A stretch of 64,000 nt of DNA from Paracoccaceae bacterium (GTDB lineage: Bacteria; Pseudomonadota; Alphaproteobacteria; Rhodobacterales; Rhodobacteraceae): the NCBI GenBank assembly GCA_033344815.1, contig JAWPMR010000001.1, positions 730,136 to 794,135 of the forward strand, given 5' to 3'. Each line of letters begins with the position of its first letter. Within the stretch, counting starts at the first letter, position 1. This document shows positions 59,927 to 64,000 of the stretch, piece by piece. The notes under the pieces are model-generated. The model did not search any database. It saw only the letters and a program-made list of their open reading frames with translations, and was not told where the DNA came from. A program made the position numbers and the translations under genes.

Positions 59927-61846
59927 ATGTTTCGACTACTAACTACAGCAACACTTCTGGCTATGTCGTCCACTGCATCGTTTGCTCAGTTCATTCCGTC
60001 AGAAGAAAGCCTTAAGGGATTGTACCCTGGCAAAGCCTACTCCCCCTATGCTCAGCGAGCTTTTCCAAGTCAGGTTTTCTGAGGCGACACACACCTTCAC
60101 ACGGGGCTGTCGATGGATGCCGGGCTGTTTGGCAATACAACCTCTGTGGACACAGCGTTTAGATTTGCGCGTGGAGAAGAAGTAACCTCGGCCTCAGGTC
60201 TTCCTGTCAAGCTGGCACGTCCATTGGACTGGATGGTCACCACAGAACACACAGATGGCTTGGGGATGATCGATGACTTCAGACGGCAAACCCCCAATAT
60301 CATGTCCAATGAGCAGGCCCGCCCCATTGCTGAAGGGCTTGCACAAGGTGGCGATGCGGCAGCCGCTGCCGCGCTTGAACTCATTACACTGCACTCTCAA
60401 GGATTAGCTGACCCTGCTATTATCGAAGATTATGCGCCGGGATCACCGATCTATGCGAGTGTTTGGGAAAAAATTGTCGATGCAGCAGAAAAATACAATC
60501 AGCCCGGGCAGTTTACCGCCTTTATCGGCTATGAGTGGACTTCAGACTATGCCGGAAACAATCTGCACCGCAATGTGATTTATCGCGACGGCGCTGACCG
60601 CGCTTTGAAGATCCCTCCAATGATCACAACACCGCCAATAGGCAGCGTTGATCCCATGGATCTATATGATTGGCTTGAGCAATACGAAGCCGAAACCGGA
60701 GGGCAGGTTTTTGCCATCGCGCACAATGGCAACTTGTCAAATGGGACAATGTTCCCGACAGACACCCGCTTTACCGGGGATCTGGTTGATGAAGCCTATG
60801 TCATGGCCAGGGCTAAGTGGGAGCCACTCTATGAAATCACCCAGATCAAGGGTGACGGCGAAACCCATCCGGTCTTGTCTCCGGGAGATACTTTTGCTGA
60901 TTTCGAGACTTGGGATGTGGGGAACATGGATCTCTCGGCAGCAAAAACAAATGATATGCTGCATGGGGAATATGCTCGGGAAGCACTGAAACAAGGCTTC
61001 CTGCTGGAAAAGAAGTTTGGTGTTAACCCCTACCGGTTTGGGTTTTCCGGGGCCACGGACAGCCATACGTCGCTCTCAACCGCTGACAGCGATAATTACT
61101 TTGGAAAAGCAACCAACGCTGAACCATCTGCGAACCGAGTAAACCACCCATTTACCAAGACGGATCTAGGTGAGTTTCCAGGCTGGGCTCTTTCGGCATC
61201 CGGATACACCGGCGTCTGGGCCGAAGAGAACACGCGCGAAAGCCTTTGGGACGCGATGGTGCGGCGCGAGGTCTATGCAACCACCGGCCCGCGTATGATG
61301 GTCCGCTTCTTCGGAGGCTGGGAGTTTTCCGCAGCAGACCTCAGAGGCCGCCAACCCGCCTTTGCCGGATACCAGAAAGGTGTTCCAATGGGGGCGGACC
61401 TACGCCGTGCAACCGCTGATGCTCCGAAGTTCATGATCTATGCGTTGCGCGACCCCATTGGGGCAAACCTGGATCGTGTCCAGATCGTAAAAGGTTGGAT
61501 GGATGGTGACGACGAGCTCCATGAACAGGTTTATGATGTTGCGTGGTCTGATTCCCGCGAACCAGACGCAGATGGGACGCTGCCTGACGTCGGAAACACA
61601 GTCGATCTGGATGGTGCGACCTTTACCAACTCTATCGGAGCCTCTGAATTGGGTGCGGTTTGGACCGATCCCGACTTTAATCCTGACGAACAGGCATTTT
61701 ACTATGCGCGCGTGATCGAAGTTCCCACACCGCGCTGGGTTCTCTACGATAAAGTGAGATTGGGCGCAAATATCCCAGATGAAGCGACCCTTATCGTTCA
61801 GGAACGGGCTTATACAAGTCCAATCTGGTATTCGCCAGAAAGTTGA
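59927..61846 (+). pseudogene. DUF3604 exported protein with in-frame TGA
   Basis: The full frame from ATG 59927 starts with a signal peptide (MFRLLTTATLLAMSSTASFA) and leads into PSQVF[21 protein letters not shown]. The TGA at 60080-60082 replaces a Trp expected in the DUF3604 motif (xWGDTHxHT). From there the protein continues for 588 residues without further damage: [35 protein letters not shown] and [10 protein letters not shown] are typical PHP-like metal-binding blocks. A shorter protein could start at ATG 60113 but would lack the signal and the first metal ligands. Either a recent nonsense mutation or a sequence error. Confidence 0.8.
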
Positions 61847-62754
61847 AACCTAACAATAAACAATGCCATGGCTTCAAAACTCCGACGCATGCAGTGATTT
61901 CTGTCGTTGGTTTCCGTAAGATTTGACATAGGCTGCTGACTTGCCTTGGAGCTTGCGACAGATGAAAACTACCTCTCATCGGGATTAATGCACTGAGACG
62001 GCCAGCCCAATTCTAGTCAGTTAACTTGGGAGACGTTTGATGCATCAAAACGACGATGCGAGCTTTCCGCTTCAGCAGAGTTTTCAATGACCGGTTTGGG
62101 TAGATCCGCAGCGATGCCAAACAATTTGAAGCAACGGACGCGAGCGTATTTAGGCAAGCATCGCTGTAACCGCATCAGGTTGCTTTGTCCGCGACCTATT
62201 TCGCGATTCTCGCCGCAACGAAAAGATGGTTTGGGCAAAGCTTCGAACACCGACTGGCAATGACTGCTTCGACGACATCGGCTGTGACGCAGCAAAAACT
62301 TTGCCGCAACTGCAAAAAAAAGCTGCGTCAGCAGCATGGCTAAAGGCCAATGTCGGAAAAGTCCGCGCTGCCAACCTACGGCCTAAATTTTGCTGCAGAG
62401 GTCAGTCAATGAAAGCATTTCATGCGGCACCGCAGAGAATTCAATCCAGATGGCGCGACGAAGGCCAGACTTTGCAAAGGTCGCTATCTGCGCTTCGCAG
62501 ACATATGCGCCGAGCGCAGCATCGCCCTGGCCAGCTGCGCGGACTTGAAGGTCGGCTTTCGCGCTTGCAGCAGAGTTTCGCTGCGCCGTGCGTGAATGTC
62601 GAGTTTGGGCTGGCACCGGTCAACCGACAACAGCAGTAGGACGTCAGCCTTTCGCTCAAAACTTCGACCTTTTCAACATGTAATTCGCCCGAAATTCATC
62701 TGGCCGCGAAGCGATATACGCGTTCACTTCCATCAATCTAGAGATTAGTGGAAT
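61847..62754. other. Gene-poor stretch with repeat debris
   Basis: About 900 bases without a supportable gene. A 137-codon frame at 62226-62639 is rich in Arg, Ala and Gln and looks like translated repeat DNA. Wording such as GGTCGGCTTTCGCGCTTGCAGCAGAGTTTCGCTGC near 62550 resembles the interior of the inverted repeat at 63023-63128. Confidence 0.35.
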
Positions 62755-62976
62755 GTGTTGCCAACCAGAATGCGCAGAATACTAGGCTTCTATTTCAGCT
62801 GTGCCGCTTACTTCGCCATAGTGTTTGGCGTCGGTCTGCTGTTGAGCGGATTGTTGGAGTTAACAAACAATGAGGCTCTGGGACTTTCACTTCATTTCGC
62901 GTTGATGGGAACACTGCTCTTGGGCCTTGGAATTGGTCTCCGAAAATGGGGCCAGAGACTTCGGTGTCGGCAATAG
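62755..62976 (+). CDS. Small two-helix membrane protein
   Basis: This 73-codon frame encodes two hydrophobic segments, FYFSCAAYFAIVFGVGLLLSGLL and LHFALMGTLLLGLGIGL, flanked by basic ends (RMRRI, RKWGQRLR), a plausible small inner-membrane protein. The start is GTG 62755 or ATG 62770. No family is recognised. Confidence 0.45.
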   Translation: MLPTRMRRILGFYFSCAAYFAIVFGVGLLLSGLLELTNNEALGLSLHFALMGTLLLGLGIGLRKWGQRLRCRQ

Positions 62977-63022
62977 CTATTAGTCTTGCGAAAAACACCG
63001 GAGTTGAACCAAAAGGTCAGAA

Positions 63023-63128
63023 GTCCGCTTTGGGCTGCCTGCAGCCATCTGGCAGCAGGTTCCAGACGCAGATTCGCTGCAAGCCTGCTGCTGCATCGCC
63101 GCAAGGCGGCTTTGAGCCCAAAGCGGAC
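63023..63128. repeat. 106-bp element with 14-bp terminal inverted repeats
   Basis: GTCCGCTTTGGGCT at 63023-63036 is exactly complementary to AGCCCAAAGCGGAC at 63115-63128. The interior is itself rich in GCAGC/GCTGC words. Similar half-sites occur near 49690, 55205, 58920 and 59490. It may be a miniature inverted-repeat element or a structured intergenic repeat. Confidence 0.55.
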
Positions 63129-63291
63129 CCGTCATCCGCCCGCTCAAATGCCATGACAGCCCCTGCAAAAAAACGCAATTTGTTCAATTGTCGCCGTGAG
63201 GGAAAAACAACTTACACGACGATGCCAAAAGGAAGTGTTTCAATGCGATTTTTGTGCTTTTGTCTTATGAACGGCTAGGGGAGAACAACAA

Positions 63292-64000
63292 ATGACGAAA
63301 TCGGCCAGCATCAGCCGTAGGAACCTATTGATCGGTGGCATAGCCTTTGGTGCCACTGCACGCGTGCCAGCTCGCGCCCAGCCAGCTGCACCCTTAACAT
63401 TGATTTCGAACGTGACTATATTCGATGGCTTGAACGATGCGCTTATAGAAAATGGCAGCGTTCTCGTAGAAGGTCAGTTCATCTCGGCAGTCTCACGCGA
63501 GGCCATCGTGGCGCCAGACGCAATGCAGATTGATGGCGGCGGCCGCACCCTGACGCCTGGCTTGATCGACTCGCACCAGCACATAATGTTAGGCCCTACC
63601 ACCGATCCTTTGCGGGCGGTATTGTCAGAAACGATCTACACAACGGCGTATTCGGCAATTCCGCAGGCAAAGAAACTCATCGACATGGGCGTAACCTCGA
63701 TCCGAGACCTCGGCGGCCCTTCAATTGAATTGGGTCGGGCGATCGACGCAGGTCATATAGACGGACCGCGCATCATGTCTGCGGGGCATTTCGTTGGCGC
63801 GACGGCGGGTCACGGAGACTTTGGAGGGTTCCGGTATCTCGGAGGAACAGAGGCATTAAACAGCGATGCAAACCGCGCTCTTACATCTGGCTGGTCTATC
63901 CTTGCCGATGGTCCAAGCGATGTTCGCTGGGCAGTACGAACTGCTTTGGCCAACGGGTCGGCTTACATCAAGGTTATGGCAGGAGGCGGAGTTGCGTCGG
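63292..64000 (+). CDS. Amidohydrolase family protein, exported (partial)
   Basis: The reading frame begins at ATG 63292 (ribosome site GGGGAGA) and runs off the window. It starts with a twin-arginine signal (SISRRNLLIGGIAFGATA), so it should be folded before export. The mature part shows the amidohydrolase pattern: SNVTIFDGLNDALIENGSVLVEG, TPGLIDSHQHIML with the HxH metal ligands, MGVTSIRDLGG, and DGPRIMSAGHFVG. Relatives are called imidazolonepropionase-like or prolidase-like dipeptidases and hydrolases; the substrate is open. Confidence 0.88.
   Translation, partial: MTKSASISRRNLLIGGIAFGATARVPARAQPAAPLTLISNVTIFDGLNDALIENGSVLVEGQFISAVSREAIVAPDAMQIDGGGRTLTPGLIDSHQHIMLGPTTDPLRAVLSETIYTTAYSAIPQAKKLIDMGVTSIRDLGGPSIELGRAIDAGHIDGPRIMSAGHFVGATAGHGDFGGFRYLGGTEALNSDANRALTSGWSILADGPSDVRWAVRTALANGSAYIKVMAGGGVAS

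Noticed and set aside
42489-60082. TGA read as Trp or selenocysteine (seen at Trp positions in two genes)
   Set aside because: Many intact genes in the window end at TGA, no Sec insertion element is visible, and one of the two genes also lost its catalytic His. Ordinary nonsense mutations are more likely.
62226-62639. 137-codon plus-strand gene
   Set aside because: Composition is that of translated repeat DNA, with overlapping open frames on the other strand and no ribosome site.

Overview
The window looks like chromosomal DNA of a marine alphaproteobacterium of the Roseobacter group (Rhodobacterales). This rests on moderate-to-high GC, the family-level look of the core proteins (UvrA, dihydrolipoyl dehydrogenase, QueA, an AsmA-like protein, valine-degradation enzymes), an alphaproteobacterial-type LexA box near uvrA, and a TRAP transporter. 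The species cannot be named from sequence alone.

Layout. (1) About 0.6-17 kb is core: a fused 3-hydroxyisobutyryl-CoA hydrolase / 3-hydroxyisobutyrate dehydrogenase, an MmgE/PrpD protein, uvrA, two MFS transporters, lpdA, a DUF924 protein, queA, a large AsmA-like protein and a Bcp-type peroxiredoxin. (2) A tRNA-Ser(GCU) gene at 17828-17917 is the attachment site of a 21 kb integrative mobilizable element (17903-39085), bounded by a 16-bp direct repeat of the tRNA 3' end. It carries a P4-type integrase, an excisionase-like gene, a replisome-organizer-like gene, MobC and a relaxase with two further genes nested in other frames of its 3' part. Its cargo is a nitrilase-fold protein of unknown role, an XRE regulator with a perfect 25-bp palindromic operator, a metallophosphoesterase, and one tightly packed operon (27351-38963). 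The operon encodes a type III Res-like helicase-nuclease, a DUF262/HNH GmrSD-like protein, a large adenine methyltransferase, a small protein, a RelE-UvrD fusion and a RelA/SpoT-TPR protein. (3) 39.1-42.9 kb is a scrapyard of three broken tyrosine recombinases and a truncated ParB-domain gene. (4) 43.1-47.9 kb is a YhiI-RbbA-YhhJ type ABC export operon, followed by a decayed IS3-family element (48049-49407) whose ends and 3-bp target duplication can still be read. (5) 50-64 kb holds a dctPQM TRAP operon, a beta-propeller protein, a PPOX flavoprotein, a methyltransferase, a TPR protein, a DUF3604 gene broken by a TGA, and the start of a Tat-exported amidohydrolase, separated by unusually long gene-poor stretches with dispersed repeat fragments.

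The best candidate for something undescribed is the 27.3-39.0 kb operon. It couples DNA modification and restriction to a toxin-domain helicase and a putative (p)ppGpp-type synthetase in one translationally coupled unit on a mobilizable island. The nearby nitrilase-like protein and the nested mobilization genes are further candidates.
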